Below, in pieces: positions 51,061-59,821 of a stretch of 64,000 nt of DNA. The stretch's first letter is position 1. Each line of letters opens with the position of its first letter. A program made the position numbers and the translations under genes. The notes beneath the pieces were generated by a model. It had not been told where the DNA came from, searched no databases, and worked only from the letters and a program-made list of their open reading frames with translations. The DNA lies in assembly GCA_031396695.1 (NCBI GenBank), contig JANNLG010000013.1, forward strand, positions 19,025 to 83,024. Reading direction: 5' to 3'. The DNA is from VGRW01 sp031396695. GTDB lineage: Bacteria; Myxococcota_A; UBA9160; SZUA-336.

Positions 51061-51168
51061 GGATCCAGCGCGTGGGTGGCCGCGCGCCACCCGCCTACGT
51101 TCGCTCGCTACGCGCACGGCCTACGGCCGGGCTCACTGCGCGCTCCGCGCTCCGCGCTGCGCTTGCCT
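51061..51168 (+). repeat. Dispersed intergenic palindromic repeat, copy F (diverged)
   Basis: GGATCCAGCGCGTGGGTGGCCGCGCGCCACCC is the hairpin head, with a weaker left arm than copy E. A long GC-rich tail follows with TTCGCTCGCTACGCGC, CTCACTGCGCGC and GCGCTTGCC. The sequence around the stop codon (TGTCTTAGCGGG) matches copy E, so the repeat may include the last codon and stop. It lies between the diguanylate cyclase and the PAC2 gene. Confidence 0.65.
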
Positions 51169-51203
51169 AGACCCGCTTGGGACATTGTGCGAGGTTGTTT
51201 GCG

Positions 51204-51983
51204 GTGAACGCGCTCAAGTTCCAGCTGCCGATCGACTTGCGCGAGCCTGTCGTGATCCTCGCGTATGCCGGCTGGAACGATGGCGGCGAAGCCGCGACCA
51301 CGGCGGCCAGCCACCTGCTCGAGACGTTCAGCGCGCGCAAGCTCGCGACGCTCGAGATGGAGGAGTTCGTCGACTACACGTCGGTGCGTCCGCACGTGCG
51401 GCTCGCCGCCGGCGACACGCGCGAGATCCGCTGGCCCGATCACGAGTTCTTCGCGATCAGCGCCGAGACGCGCAGCTTCGATCTGGTGGTCGGACTCGGC
51501 GTCGAGCCGCAGCTCCGCTGGCGCTCGTTCTCGGCCGCGATCGTCGAGCTCGCGCGCCAGGTCGACGCGCGCATGGTGATCTTGCTCGGCGCGTTCCTGG
51601 ACGAAGTCATCTACTCGCAGCCGATCCAGGTGATCGGCACGAGCAGCGACGCGCCGCTGGTGGCGCGACTCGGGCTCGCGCCGTCGCGCTACGAAGGACC
51701 GACCGGAATCGTCGGCGTGCTCGGCGACGCGCTGCAGACGAGCGGCGTGCCGGCGCTCTCGCTCTGGGCCCGGCTGCCGCACTACGTACAGGAGCTGCCG
51801 AACTCGCGCGCCGCCCTCGCGCTCCTGCAGCGCGTCGAGGCGATCACCGGCTTTCCGCTCGACAAGGCCGCGCTCGAAACCGCCGCCGCGACCTTCGATC
51901 AGGAAGTCAGCGAAGCGATCGCCGCCGACCCGCAGCTCTCCGCTTACGTCAGAGAGTTGAAGCGCCGCGCGTTCAGTCAGTGA
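51204..51983 (+). CDS. PAC2-family protein (proteasome-assembly-chaperone-like)
   Basis: A 259-residue PAC2/COG2047-type protein. Hallmarks are PVVILAYAGWNDGGEAATTAASHLLE, the DYTSVRPHV segment, MVILLGAFLDEV, YEGPTGIVGVLGDA and VPALSLWARLPHYV. Eukaryotic and archaeal relatives act in proteasome assembly; actinobacterial ones are common but their role is unclear. GTG 51204 begins the conserved region. It is of interest because a PafA/Dop-like ligase occurs in the same window. A strong hairpin lies after its stop. Confidence 0.88.
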   Translation: MNALKFQLPIDLREPVVILAYAGWNDGGEAATTAASHLLETFSARKLATLEMEEFVDYTSVRPHVRLAAGDTREIRWPDHEFFAISAETRSFDLVVGLGVEPQLRWRSFSAAIVELARQVDARMVILLGAFLDEVIYSQPIQVIGTSSDAPLVARLGLAPSRYEGPTGIVGVLGDALQTSGVPALSLWARLPHYVQELPNSRAALALLQRVEAITGFPLDKAALETAAATFDQEVSEAIAADPQLSAYVRELKRRAFSQ

Positions 51984-52010
51984 TGACTGCGCGCGGCGTA
52001 GCCGCTTGCC

Positions 52011-52040
52011 GGCACACGCGAGGGCGGCCTCGCGTGTGCC
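52011..52040. terminator. Strong hairpin between convergent PAC2 and metF genes
   Basis: GGCACACGCGAGG-GCGG-CCTCGCGTGTGCC is a perfect 13-base-pair stem with a four-base loop. It sits between the stops of two convergent genes. No U-tract follows on either side, so it may stop or stabilise transcripts with other factors. Confidence 0.6.
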
Positions 52041-52060
52041 GCGCCGCATCCCGGATCGCG

Positions 52061-52915
52061 CTAGACCGACAGCTGTTCGAACACACGTCGGGTAGCCGGT
52101 GATCGGTTCAGCGTGTAGAAGTGCAGGCCCGGCGCGCCGCGGCGCAGCAGCTCGCGGCACTGTGCGGTCGCCCACTCGACGCCGATCTCGAGCGCGCGTT
52201 CGTCGTCGCTGCTCGCTGCGTCGAGCGCGCGGCCGAGCGCTTCGGGAATGCGCGCACCGCACAGCGTGGTCATGCGCCGGATCGAGGCGGTGCTCACGAC
52301 CGGCATGATGCCCGGCACGATCGGCACCGTGATGCCCGCCGCGCGCGCGCGTGCGACGAACGCGAAGTAGTCCGCTTCGTCGAAGAAGAGCTGCGTGATC
52401 AGAAACTCGGCGCCGGCGCGCACCTTCTGCACCAGCATCGCGAGGTCGTGCTCGGCGCTCGCGGCCGAGGGGTGCGTCTCGGGGTAGCAGGCCGCGCCGA
52501 TGCAGAAGCCGCGACGCGGTTGGATTAGCGCGACCAGCTCGTTCGCGTAGCGCAGCGCGCCCGCCGGCGGCTGGTAGTTCTCGGGCTGGTCCCCGCCGAG
52601 CGCGAGCACGTTCTCGATGCCCGACGCCGCGAGCTGATCGAGCGTCGCGACCAGCTCCGCGCGCGTCGAGCCCACGCAGGAGAGGTGCGCCATGGCGGTG
52701 ATGTCGATCTCGTCCTGGATGCGCGCGACCAGCTCCACGGTCTTGCGGCGCGTGGAGCCACCCGCTCCCCAGGTCACCGACACGAACGCGGGCGCGAGCT
52801 GCTCGAGCTCGGCGATGGTGCGGAACAGCGCGTCGAAGCCCGCGTCCGATTTCGGCGGGAAGAATTCGAACGAGATCACGGGCGATCCCGCGCCGAAACG
52901 GTCCGCGATGCGCAT
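52061..52915 (-). CDS. metF: Methylenetetrahydrofolate reductase
   Basis: A 284-residue FAD-dependent TIM-barrel enzyme making 5-methyl-tetrahydrofolate for methionine synthesis. Motifs are ISFEFFPPKSDAGFD with the catalytic Glu, VSVTWGAGGSTRRKTVEL, AHLSCVGSTR, NVLALGGDQP, CIGAACYPETHP, FLITQLFFD and VPGIMPV. ATG 52915 places the conserved FEFFPPK at about residue 16, as in other bacterial MetF proteins; an upstream extension is rejected. Divergent from the PilZ gene. No SAM riboswitch is visible in the 67-base gap. Confidence 0.95.
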   Translation of the reverse strand: MRIADRFGAGSPVISFEFFPPKSDAGFDALFRTIAELEQLAPAFVSVTWGAGGSTRRKTVELVARIQDEIDITAMAHLSCVGSTRAELVATLDQLAASGIENVLALGGDQPENYQPPAGALRYANELVALIQPRRGFCIGAACYPETHPSAASAEHDLAMLVQKVRAGAEFLITQLFFDEADYFAFVARARAAGITVPIVPGIMPVVSTASIRRMTTLCGARIPEALGRALDAASSDDERALEIGVEWATAQCRELLRRGAPGLHFYTLNRSPATRRVFEQLSV

Positions 52916-52982
52916 GAGCTCTCCGCTGGCGCGCACGCGTCGCGCCTCAAGACGACTCGAGACGGCTCCGATTCTATCCGGT

Positions 52983-53336
52983 GTGAATGCCTCCGCGCGC
53001 GCGCGCCGACGAATCCTGACCTCGCGCATCCCGATCCGCTTCATGTCGGAGGGCAGCGAGGGCGTCGGTCACCTGAAGAACGTGTCGCGTGCGGGCATGT
53101 GCGTGCGCTCGGTGGATCTGCCGCGGCCGGGCGTCCCGATCGCGCTTCAGTTCGAGGCGCCCACGACCGGCACGCTGGTGAATCTGCGCGGCGAGGTGCG
53201 CTGGAGCAGTGATCGGCTCGGCGCCGACACGTCGCAGTCGGGCTTCGGCGTGCTCCTGCACGAGCCGCCGCCGGAGTTCCGCGAGTTCTTCCGCTGGGCG
53301 ATCGAGCAGCTCGAGAAGGAAGACGAGCAGGCCTAG
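52983..53336 (+). CDS. PilZ-domain c-di-GMP-binding protein
   Basis: A 117-residue single PilZ domain. The N-terminal arginine-rich stretch (RRRILTSRIPIRF, containing RxxxR) and the NVSRAG (NxSxxG) motif are the two halves of the c-di-GMP site. Beta strands follow (LVNLRGEVRWSSD, SGFGVLL) and then a C-terminal helix ending in an acidic tail. GTG 52983 keeps the arginine motif; a later ATG (53044) would remove it. It is a possible effector for the diguanylate cyclase at 50102. Confidence 0.85.
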   Translation: MNASARARRRILTSRIPIRFMSEGSEGVGHLKNVSRAGMCVRSVDLPRPGVPIALQFEAPTTGTLVNLRGEVRWSSDRLGADTSQSGFGVLLHEPPPEFREFFRWAIEQLEKEDEQA

Positions 53337-53361
53337 ACGCGGCTGTGCTAGAAAGGCGCAG

Positions 53362-54051
53362 ATGGCGCGCTCGGGTAGTGATCGGCTGATCTTCCCGCTC
53401 GACGTCGAATCGCTCGCGCTGGCGCTACCCTGGGTCGAGCGGTTGCGCGGCAGCGTCGGTGTCTTCAAGGTCGGACTCGAGCTGTTCTCGGCCGCCGGAC
53501 CCGAGGCGGTGCGCGCGGTCCGCGACGCCAGCGGCGCGAACGTCTTCCTCGACGTGAAGCTCCACGACATTCCGGCCACGGTCGAGGGCGCCGCGCGCTC
53601 GTTGCGCGCCGTCGCGCCGGCCATGCTCACGGTGCACGCGGCCGGCGGCAAGGCCATGCTCGAGGGAGCGGTGCGCGCTTCGGATCCCAGCACGCTCGTG
53701 CTCGCGATCACCCGGCTGACGAGCCTCTCCGCGACCGTCGACGAGGTCTGCGAGCTCGCGCGGATCGCGCGCGAGGCGGGCTGCGGTGGGGTGGTCTGTT
53801 CCGGAGCCGAGGCCGCGGCGGTTCGCTCGGCCGTCGGACCGAGCTTGCGGATCGTCTGCCCCGGCGTGCGCCCCGACGGCGGCGATCCCGGCGACCAGGC
53901 GCGCGTCGTCACGCCGGAGGCGGCGATCGCGGCGGGCGCGGATTACGTCGTGTGCGGCCGGCCGATTCGCGACGCCGCCGATCCCGTCGCCGCCGCGCAC
54001 GCGATCGCCGACGAGATCGCGCGCGCGCTCGAAGCGCGTCGCCGCACCTGA
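53362..54051 (+). CDS. pyrF: Orotidine 5'-phosphate decarboxylase
   Basis: A 229-residue OMP decarboxylase of normal length and the last step of UMP synthesis. The active-site tetrad is in FLDVKLHDIPATV (DxKxxD), with the phosphate-binding end CPGVRPDGGDPGDQ and GADYVVCGRPI. ATG 53362 follows GAAAGG. The gene lies 25 bases after the PilZ gene. A terminator-like hairpin follows the stop at once. Confidence 0.95.
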   Translation: MARSGSDRLIFPLDVESLALALPWVERLRGSVGVFKVGLELFSAAGPEAVRAVRDASGANVFLDVKLHDIPATVEGAARSLRAVAPAMLTVHAAGGKAMLEGAVRASDPSTLVLAITRLTSLSATVDEVCELARIAREAGCGGVVCSGAEAAAVRSAVGPSLRIVCPGVRPDGGDPGDQARVVTPEAAIAAGADYVVCGRPIRDAADPVAAAHAIADEIARALEARRRT

Positions 54052-54059
54052 ACGAGAAA

Positions 54060-54089
54060 GGCCGGGAACCCCTCGCGGGATTCCCGGCC
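54060..54089. terminator. Bidirectional terminator-like hairpin between pyrF and pilY1
   Basis: GGCCGGGAA and TTCCCGGCC pair in a perfect nine-base stem around a 12-base loop. It lies between convergent genes. The plus side is followed by CTCGTCATT and the minus side by a CTTTCTCGTTC run, which gives some U-richness for the pilY1 transcript. Confidence 0.65.
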
Positions 54090-54116
54090 CTCGTCATTCG
54101 ATCACTCGCACGAGAA

Positions 54117-57100
54117 CTAGAAGTTCTGGCGCCAGTAGATCATGTCGACCATGTCGAGCGGCGGGGGATCATCCGGGTGCACGACCTCGCCCGTCGAGGT
54201 TTGCAGGGTGATCCTCACGCCGTCGGGGCCGACGGTGATGCGTGGGTCGGTGGGCGCGCCGTTGCCGATCGTCCTGGAGCGGACGAACTGGTTGACGTTG
54301 ACCGGGTCGTCCATGCCAGCGCCGGCGTCGTCGAGCTCGAAGCCCCACGCCGCGGTCGTGCCCCCGAGCGCACACGTTCCGGGCGGCGGCGTGAGCCCCG
54401 CTTCGGGGGTGTACGAGGCTGTGTACACGTAACCACCGAAGATCAGGTGGTTCGTCATGAACTTCTCCCCGTCGGGAACGCGGAAGAAGTAGCCCTCGTC
54501 CAGCTCGTTCGGATCCTGCGCTAGCGACGTGACGTCGGTGAGCGAGCCGTGCCCGGTGAACGGGACCGTTGCCGGGAACAGCGGCTCCTCGTAGATCGGG
54601 AGGCTCGCGGGGAACGCGCCCGTGCCCGTCGGCTGTCGATCCTTGATCACCCAGAAGCGGTTGTTGTCGTCGTACAGCCCGACCAGGCTGTTCGGGTCGT
54701 TCGGGTCGGCCTGGCCTTGATAGCCGAGGTTCGCCCGCTCGCCGCTCGCGAAGGTGAGCCAGAGGTCCCCTTCATTGAAAGCGGCCGCCGCACTCTGGAA
54801 GATGCTGTGGTAGTGGAGGATGCCCCCGGCCGTGGTCGCCACGGGTGCCTCGAACACGACGCCCGCCGGCCAGACGGTGTTCGGCACCACTCCGGACACC
54901 GGCACACCGACCACCGACAGGTCCCACTTCCAGAGCTGACCGCCCAGATCGCCGATGTACACGACGTCGGCGAAGCCGTCGAAGTTCAGGTCGAGCACGG
55001 CCGGCTCGGCGGGCATCGCGTAGCGCATCTTCGAGTACGTCGCGCTGTTCGGATCCTGCGCGATGCTCGAGACGATCGCACCGTCCCGAATGCGAACCAT
55101 GAACACGCCGCGTCCCTTCCTGGTGTAGGTCGGGTTGTTGGGATCGTTGGTGTACAGGCTGACGTTCGGATCGCCCTGCGGCCGATAGCCGGCGCCGAAG
55201 ATCGCGACCCACTCCTCGACACAATCTCCGTCGCCGTTGTTCACACCGCACCGGTCGCCCACGCCCATTCCGGCGCGGAGCTTCACGCGCGTGATCACGG
55301 GCTTCGACCAGGTCTGGCCCAGGTTCGCGTGCGTGAACTCCCACATGAAGCGCGGGTAGGGTCCGTGATAGCCGCCCGTCGCAGCCGGATCCGTCACGTC
55401 GAGTGCGAGCACGCTCTCGCCGCCCTCGCGCAGCGGCGCCAGCAGGACCGTGGTCCAGTCCGTGCCCTCCTTCAAGCCATCGTTGTCGTAGTCGATCCAC
55501 ACGTCCGCGGCGGACGATTGGCCGTCGACGAAGTACTCCTTGCCGGTGTCGTGCTTCGGCAGCACCTTGACCTTGGGGAGTACGGCACCGGGCACGTAGC
55601 CGAACAGCTCCCTGCCGCTACCTGCGGTGTACGCCTCGTCGCCCGTCACGGCGGTGTTGGGATCGTAGAAGCTGCCCGCGTCGACGGCGTGGAGCATGCC
55701 GTCGTTCGCGCCCACGTAAATCACGCGGTCGCGCTGGGCGAACCGGTTCATGAACGAGTTCACGTCGCTCGCCGGACCGTAGCCGGCCTCGAAGCGCAGG
55801 TAGTTGAGCGGCGGGCCGACCGCGACCGGGTTCGAGTGGAAGATGTCGCCGAGCACGAACGACCTCACGTCGACCAGCGAGCCGTCGTCGTCCTCGTCGA
55901 ACGAGTCGTAGCCTCGGACGAAGCTCACGATCGCGTCGGCGAGCTGCTCGGCGGTGGTGAAGTCCGGGTTGTTCGGGTCCTGGGGGTATTGGAACTCCTC
56001 GGAGATCGTCACGCCGAGATCCGCGGCGGTGATGCCCGCCGGAGTGAACGGCGCACGCACCCCGGCCTTGGTCGTGTAGATCGTGCGCGACGCGTAGTCG
56101 CTGAGCAACGTGTCGAACAGGTCCCAGTGCGGGTTGCGGGGCTCGTAGAACAGGTCGGTGACCGGATCGATCGCCGGCTGTCCGGCGGCGTCGACGACCT
56201 CGAGCGCCGCGTCCACGGTGAATGCCTGGAGGTGCCCCGGCCAGAGCGACTGCTGGCCGCTAGGCGCGAAGTACGCGGTGTAGAACCCGTTGGAGAACGC
56301 GGTTCGGCTGGACGGCACGTTCGCCGCCGTGAGCGTCGTATTGCGGAGCAGGATGTCGTTGACCGCGGTGGCCAGCGCGTCGCCGAGCTCGGTCGCATCG
56401 TTCGACGAGTAGTACTGGCCGTCGCCACGATCGGCGGCGTCCTGCAAGAGCGGCGTGTCGAGCGCGAAGCCGACCGTGTAGGTCACCGCGTTCTGAATGC
56501 CCGGCACGCCGGGTCGCAGGTCGGTGTCGAGCAGCATGGCCGCGACGTCGTCGGTGAAGTCGCCATCGGCGTCGTTGTACGGGCCGATGGTAGCGGTGAA
56601 GGACGAGCCATGGTGGTCGTTGGCGTCGCTCGACGGCAGTCCGTCGGTCACGACGATGATGAAGACCTTCTCGCACTCGCTGTTGACAGGACTCGGCGGA
56701 GGCGACGCGGTGGCGGCGCCCGTCGACGTGTTCCGGTTGTACACCGTGTAAGGGGTGGCGGAGACGCCGGTGCCGAGCACGGTCGAGCCGGCGATGTAGC
56801 GTCCAACGTCGACGAGTGTCTCGGAGAGCGGCGTCGCGCCGCTCGCCGGAAGGCCTGGGGGCGAGGCCGCGGCAGCGTTGTTGATCTGCGCGAGCAGCGC
56901 GACCTTGTTGTTGAGGGTGGCCGGAACGACGATGTAGCCGCCGTTGGCCGAGCCGCCGTCGTAGCGCGCCAGCCCGAAATTGACTTTGGGATTCTGGCCG
57001 TCGACGTTCATCTGGTTGATGAGCGAGGTGACCGCCTGCTTGGCCGCGTCCAGGCGATCCTGCGCGATGAACTGGGGCGAGCGGCCGCTGTAGATCTCGT

Positions 57101-57815
57101 TCAGCAGCCACCAGATGTAGTTCGCCGGGTAGTCGGTCGTGGACGTGAACGACACGTCGGGCAGAGTGATCGTGGTGTAGGGCAGGGTCGTGTACGAGCT
57201 GGTGGATCCGGACGTCGTACCGCGAATGCGGTTGCGGTTCACGGTGGTGCAGGAGCCACCGGCCGCGGCCGACGCTCCGGTATAGATCGACGTAGGAACG
57301 AGAGCGGGGCATGAGCCCGCAGAGGCGCCGGGCATGCTCCAGCAGCGAATCCGCACGCCAGCGGCGCCGCCCTGCGGCGAGCTCGAGTCCGCGTTGTCAT
57401 CGGTGCAGCTCGTCGAGCCGGGCGTGCAGATCGTTCCGGTCGAGGTGCCCGAGCCGCTGAAGAGCGAGCAGGTGCGCTGGTAGTTCTCGTTGCCTCCGCC
57501 GATCGCGCCGCCGCCGGCGGCGTTGTAGTTCAGCGGTGAAGTGCTGTTGACCACGCGCGCCGCGAGGCGCGGCGGCGTGCCCGTGCCATTGGTGGGTCTG
57601 TTGAACCAGTTCGTGGGCGATCCGGCGCCGCGGTCGCTCAGGTACTGCTCGGGCAGAATGGCATTGCGCATCGAGCCCGAAGTATCGAACTGGATGATGA
57701 TGACAGGCGGTACGGTGCGCAGGAGGATGTCGAGGTCGCCCTGCGCGCGCGCGTGACTCGCGCATGCGAGCGCAGCGACCAGCGCGATCGTTCGAGTGAG
57801 TTTCCGGGTTTCCAT
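54117..57815 (-). CDS. pilY1: Type IV pilus assembly/adhesin protein PilY1-like
   Basis: A 1232-residue secreted pilus tip protein with signal peptide (1-24, ending SHARA). The N-terminal half has a von Willebrand A-like domain with the MIDAS start IIQFDTSGSM (about 40-49) and VTDGLPSSD. The C-terminal half is the PilY1 beta-propeller with VIYVGANDGMLHAVDAG, calcium-loop-like DYDNDGLKEG and DLNFDGFADVVYIGDLGGQLWKWD. PilY1 primes pilus assembly with the minor pilins and senses surfaces. It is the last gene of the fimT-pilV-pilW-pilX-pilY1 operon; its ATG shares one base with the pilX stop. Confidence 0.93.
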   Translation of the reverse strand: METRKLTRTIALVAALACASHARAQGDLDILLRTVPPVIIIQFDTSGSMRNAILPEQYLSDRGAGSPTNWFNRPTNGTGTPPRLAARVVNSTSPLNYNAAGGGAIGGGNENYQRTCSLFSGSGTSTGTICTPGSTSCTDDNADSSSPQGGAAGVRIRCWSMPGASAGSCPALVPTSIYTGASAAAGGSCTTVNRNRIRGTTSGSTSSYTTLPYTTITLPDVSFTSTTDYPANYIWWLLNEIYSGRSPQFIAQDRLDAAKQAVTSLINQMNVDGQNPKVNFGLARYDGGSANGGYIVVPATLNNKVALLAQINNAAAASPPGLPASGATPLSETLVDVGRYIAGSTVLGTGVSATPYTVYNRNTSTGAATASPPPSPVNSECEKVFIIVVTDGLPSSDANDHHGSSFTATIGPYNDADGDFTDDVAAMLLDTDLRPGVPGIQNAVTYTVGFALDTPLLQDAADRGDGQYYSSNDATELGDALATAVNDILLRNTTLTAANVPSSRTAFSNGFYTAYFAPSGQQSLWPGHLQAFTVDAALEVVDAAGQPAIDPVTDLFYEPRNPHWDLFDTLLSDYASRTIYTTKAGVRAPFTPAGITAADLGVTISEEFQYPQDPNNPDFTTAEQLADAIVSFVRGYDSFDEDDDGSLVDVRSFVLGDIFHSNPVAVGPPLNYLRFEAGYGPASDVNSFMNRFAQRDRVIYVGANDGMLHAVDAGSFYDPNTAVTGDEAYTAGSGRELFGYVPGAVLPKVKVLPKHDTGKEYFVDGQSSAADVWIDYDNDGLKEGTDWTTVLLAPLREGGESVLALDVTDPAATGGYHGPYPRFMWEFTHANLGQTWSKPVITRVKLRAGMGVGDRCGVNNGDGDCVEEWVAIFGAGYRPQGDPNVSLYTNDPNNPTYTRKGRGVFMVRIRDGAIVSSIAQDPNSATYSKMRYAMPAEPAVLDLNFDGFADVVYIGDLGGQLWKWDLSVVGVPVSGVVPNTVWPAGVVFEAPVATTAGGILHYHSIFQSAAAAFNEGDLWLTFASGERANLGYQGQADPNDPNSLVGLYDDNNRFWVIKDRQPTGTGAFPASLPIYEEPLFPATVPFTGHGSLTDVTSLAQDPNELDEGYFFRVPDGEKFMTNHLIFGGYVYTASYTPEAGLTPPPGTCALGGTTAAWGFELDDAGAGMDDPVNVNQFVRSRTIGNGAPTDPRITVGPDGVRITLQTSTGEVVHPDDPPPLDMVDMIYWRQNF

Positions 57816-58336
57816 CAGTACTCCTTCGGACCTCCGTAAAGCCTGTATTGAGCCTGCAGATGCACGGTGCCGTTGCCCGAGTCGGTTGCGACGATGTCGG
57901 CGCGGACGGCGTGAAACACCGGTGCTCCGGCGCCGAGCTGGTAGCCATCAGGCGTCTCGCCGAGTCCGCTGCCGTTGCCGTCAATGGATTCGGGCACCGG
58001 ATTCGTGGGCCGACCGGAGCGCACCGCGATCGGGTTGCCGTGGCCGTCGCTGACGAGCGCCGGCGCGTTGATCGTGAACGGCGCGATCCCGCCCGGAGCG
58101 CTGGTGCCCGCGAGCATGATCGACTGCGCCTGGGCTAGCCCCGCTTCAGCCGCGTAGAGTGTCGCGTCCTTGCGGCGCGAGCGGCCGCTCGCCGACGCTT
58201 CGTCCTGGGCGTGCTGCAGCGCGGTGATGCCGAGCGCGCTCATCAAGAGCAGCAGCACGACCGAGATCAGCAGCGCCGCGCCGCGCTCGTCGCGCAGCCG
58301 GCCGTGATTCGCAGCAGTGACTCGATGCGCGTTCAT
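57815..58336 (-). CDS. pilX: Type IV pilus minor component PilX-like
   Basis: A 173-residue protein with the PilX N-terminal signature ERGAALLISVVLLLLMSALGIT (about 16-37), the hydrophobic helix that inserts in the pilus, and EASASGRSRRKDATLYAAEAGLAQA. The rest is a globular beta-rich domain. PilX with PilV, PilW and FimT forms the priming tip complex that carries PilY1. One-base overlaps with both pilW and pilY1 show tight operon coupling. Confidence 0.9.
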   Translation of the reverse strand: MNAHRVTAANHGRLRDERGAALLISVVLLLLMSALGITALQHAQDEASASGRSRRKDATLYAAEAGLAQAQSIMLAGTSAPGGIAPFTINAPALVSDGHGNPIAVRSGRPTNPVPESIDGNGSGLGETPDGYQLGAGAPVFHAVRADIVATDSGNGTVHLQAQYRLYGGPKEY

Positions 58337-59382
58337 CAGTTGTCTCCCACGGCCACGAGATTGCGCGGCAGGATGCTGGCGCTGAAGCTGCGGCGGCGAA
58401 AGCGATCCGCGACGACCCCGAGCGGGGCGGGGCGATTCGCGAGCGCCGGTCGTCCGCCGACCAGCCGACCGGAGGCGTTGCTCTGCCCTTCCTCTTGGGT
58501 CGTGCGCGCGAGCACCGAGACGCGCACCCTGCGCACCATCGACATGTCCGCGGGAATCGCACCGCCGGGCGGATCGGGATTGTTCAGGTCGTTCACCGGA
58601 AACTCGGTGTCGGCGTCCTGCACGCCGTTCGGCGTGCCCGCATTGTCGAGCCAGTATTCGATCTGAAGGTCCTCGATCTGCGACGCGAGCAGGAGGCCGT
58701 TCCGATTCAGCTCGAGCACGGCCGGGTCCGGGTCGATCTCGTAGACCTGCGCGGGCACCGCGATCAGCTCCGGTCCGAGCGTGACGTAGGCCGTCGCGTC
58801 ACCGAACTCCACCGTGTCGGCGGTGTCGTGGTCCTCGAAGTAGATGTCATTTCCCACGATCCGCGTGATGCGTGCGCAGAACGTCTCGGTCGGCGACGCG
58901 ATGATGATTCCGCCGCCGTTGCCCGCGCCCGCTGCACTCGGCGCCAGGAAGTCAACTCCGGCGGGCACGCTACCGTCGATGTCGAGACCGGTCACCGTCA
59001 CGTGGTCTGCGGCGACGGCCGTGACCGTCGCACCGTCGAACGGCTTCGTCTTCGTGTCGAGCGGCGACGGTGCGCCGGTGAAGTCGAAGTACGACGCGTC
59101 GGACACGCAGAAGCGGTCCGGGCCGTCGATCCCGCCGTCCACGCTCGAGACGGCGCTCCAGGTCGGCACCATGAAGCCGCCCATGCGCGTGTCGAAGGAG
59201 ATCAGCTCGAGCGTCTGCCGCGCCTGCTCCTGCACGTCGAGAGCGCGCTCGTTGCTCGTGAACACGCGCTTCTGGTTGCTGAACACGACCAGCAGCTGCG
59301 CGGTGATCAGTCCGAACACGGCCACCGCGATCATCAGCTCGATCAGCGAGAAGCCGGCGGAACTGCGAAGGTCGTGCCGCAT
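58336..59382 (-). CDS. pilW: Type IV pilus minor pilin PilW-like
   Basis: A 348-residue minor pilin. The class III prepilin site is AGFSLIELMIAVAVFGL (about 9-25), with cleavage after Gly and Glu at mature position 5. A large globular domain follows, with RFCVSDASYFDF and DADTEFPVNDLNNPD. The length and position identify PilW. The gap to pilV is two bases and the overlap with pilX one base. Confidence 0.9.
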   Translation of the reverse strand: MRHDLRSSAGFSLIELMIAVAVFGLITAQLLVVFSNQKRVFTSNERALDVQEQARQTLELISFDTRMGGFMVPTWSAVSSVDGGIDGPDRFCVSDASYFDFTGAPSPLDTKTKPFDGATVTAVAADHVTVTGLDIDGSVPAGVDFLAPSAAGAGNGGGIIIASPTETFCARITRIVGNDIYFEDHDTADTVEFGDATAYVTLGPELIAVPAQVYEIDPDPAVLELNRNGLLLASQIEDLQIEYWLDNAGTPNGVQDADTEFPVNDLNNPDPPGGAIPADMSMVRRVRVSVLARTTQEEGQSNASGRLVGGRPALANRPAPLGVVADRFRRRSFSASILPRNLVAVGDN

Positions 59383-59384
59383 GG

Positions 59385-59819
59385 TCAGTTCATCCTCTTC
59401 ACGGAGCTGAGCTGCACCTGCCGGGTGCCTCCCTGCGGGGAGTTCCAGACCACGGTCACGGTGATCTGCGCGAGCCCCGGCGAGGGCGCGTTCGGCGTGA
59501 CGGTGACGCTGCGATTGAAGGTGGTCTGGTCGTCCAGGTCGTTGTTCGCGCGCAGCGGGTTGCCCGGATCGTCGACGGTGCCCGCGGCCGCCAGCGCCGG
59601 CGAGTTCAGCGGCAGCGCCTCGAAATCGTCCATCTGCTCGCGCGCCAGGAACATCGCCTGCTGCAGGTTCTTGCTGCGCGACGAGACCTTGATCGCGGTG
59701 AGCTGCGCGACCGCGATCGAGAGCAGGCCCACGCCCAGGATCGCCATCGCGATCAGCACCTCGATCAGCGTGAAGCCGGAATCGCGACCCGAGCGAGTGA
59801 TTCGTCCGTGAATCTTCAT
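59385..59819 (-). CDS. pilV: Type IV pilus minor pilin PilV-like
   Basis: A 144-residue minor pilin. The prepilin peptidase site is SGFTLIEVLIAMAILGVGLLSIA (about 14-36), followed by AQLTAIKVSSRSKNLQQAMFLAREQMDDFEAL, the PilV/GspI-like pattern. ATG 59819 is chosen because it puts the cleavage site about 15 residues in. An in-frame upstream extension overlaps fimT and is rejected. Two bases separate it from fimT. Confidence 0.9.
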   Translation of the reverse strand: MKIHGRITRSGRDSGFTLIEVLIAMAILGVGLLSIAVAQLTAIKVSSRSKNLQQAMFLAREQMDDFEALPLNSPALAAAGTVDDPGNPLRANNDLDDQTTFNRSVTVTPNAPSPGLAQITVTVVWNSPQGGTRQVQLSSVKRMN

Positions 59820-59821
59820 GA

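Noticed and set aside
52916..52982. SAM or cobalamin riboswitch upstream of metF
   Set aside because: The gap is only 67 bases and has no matching core motif.
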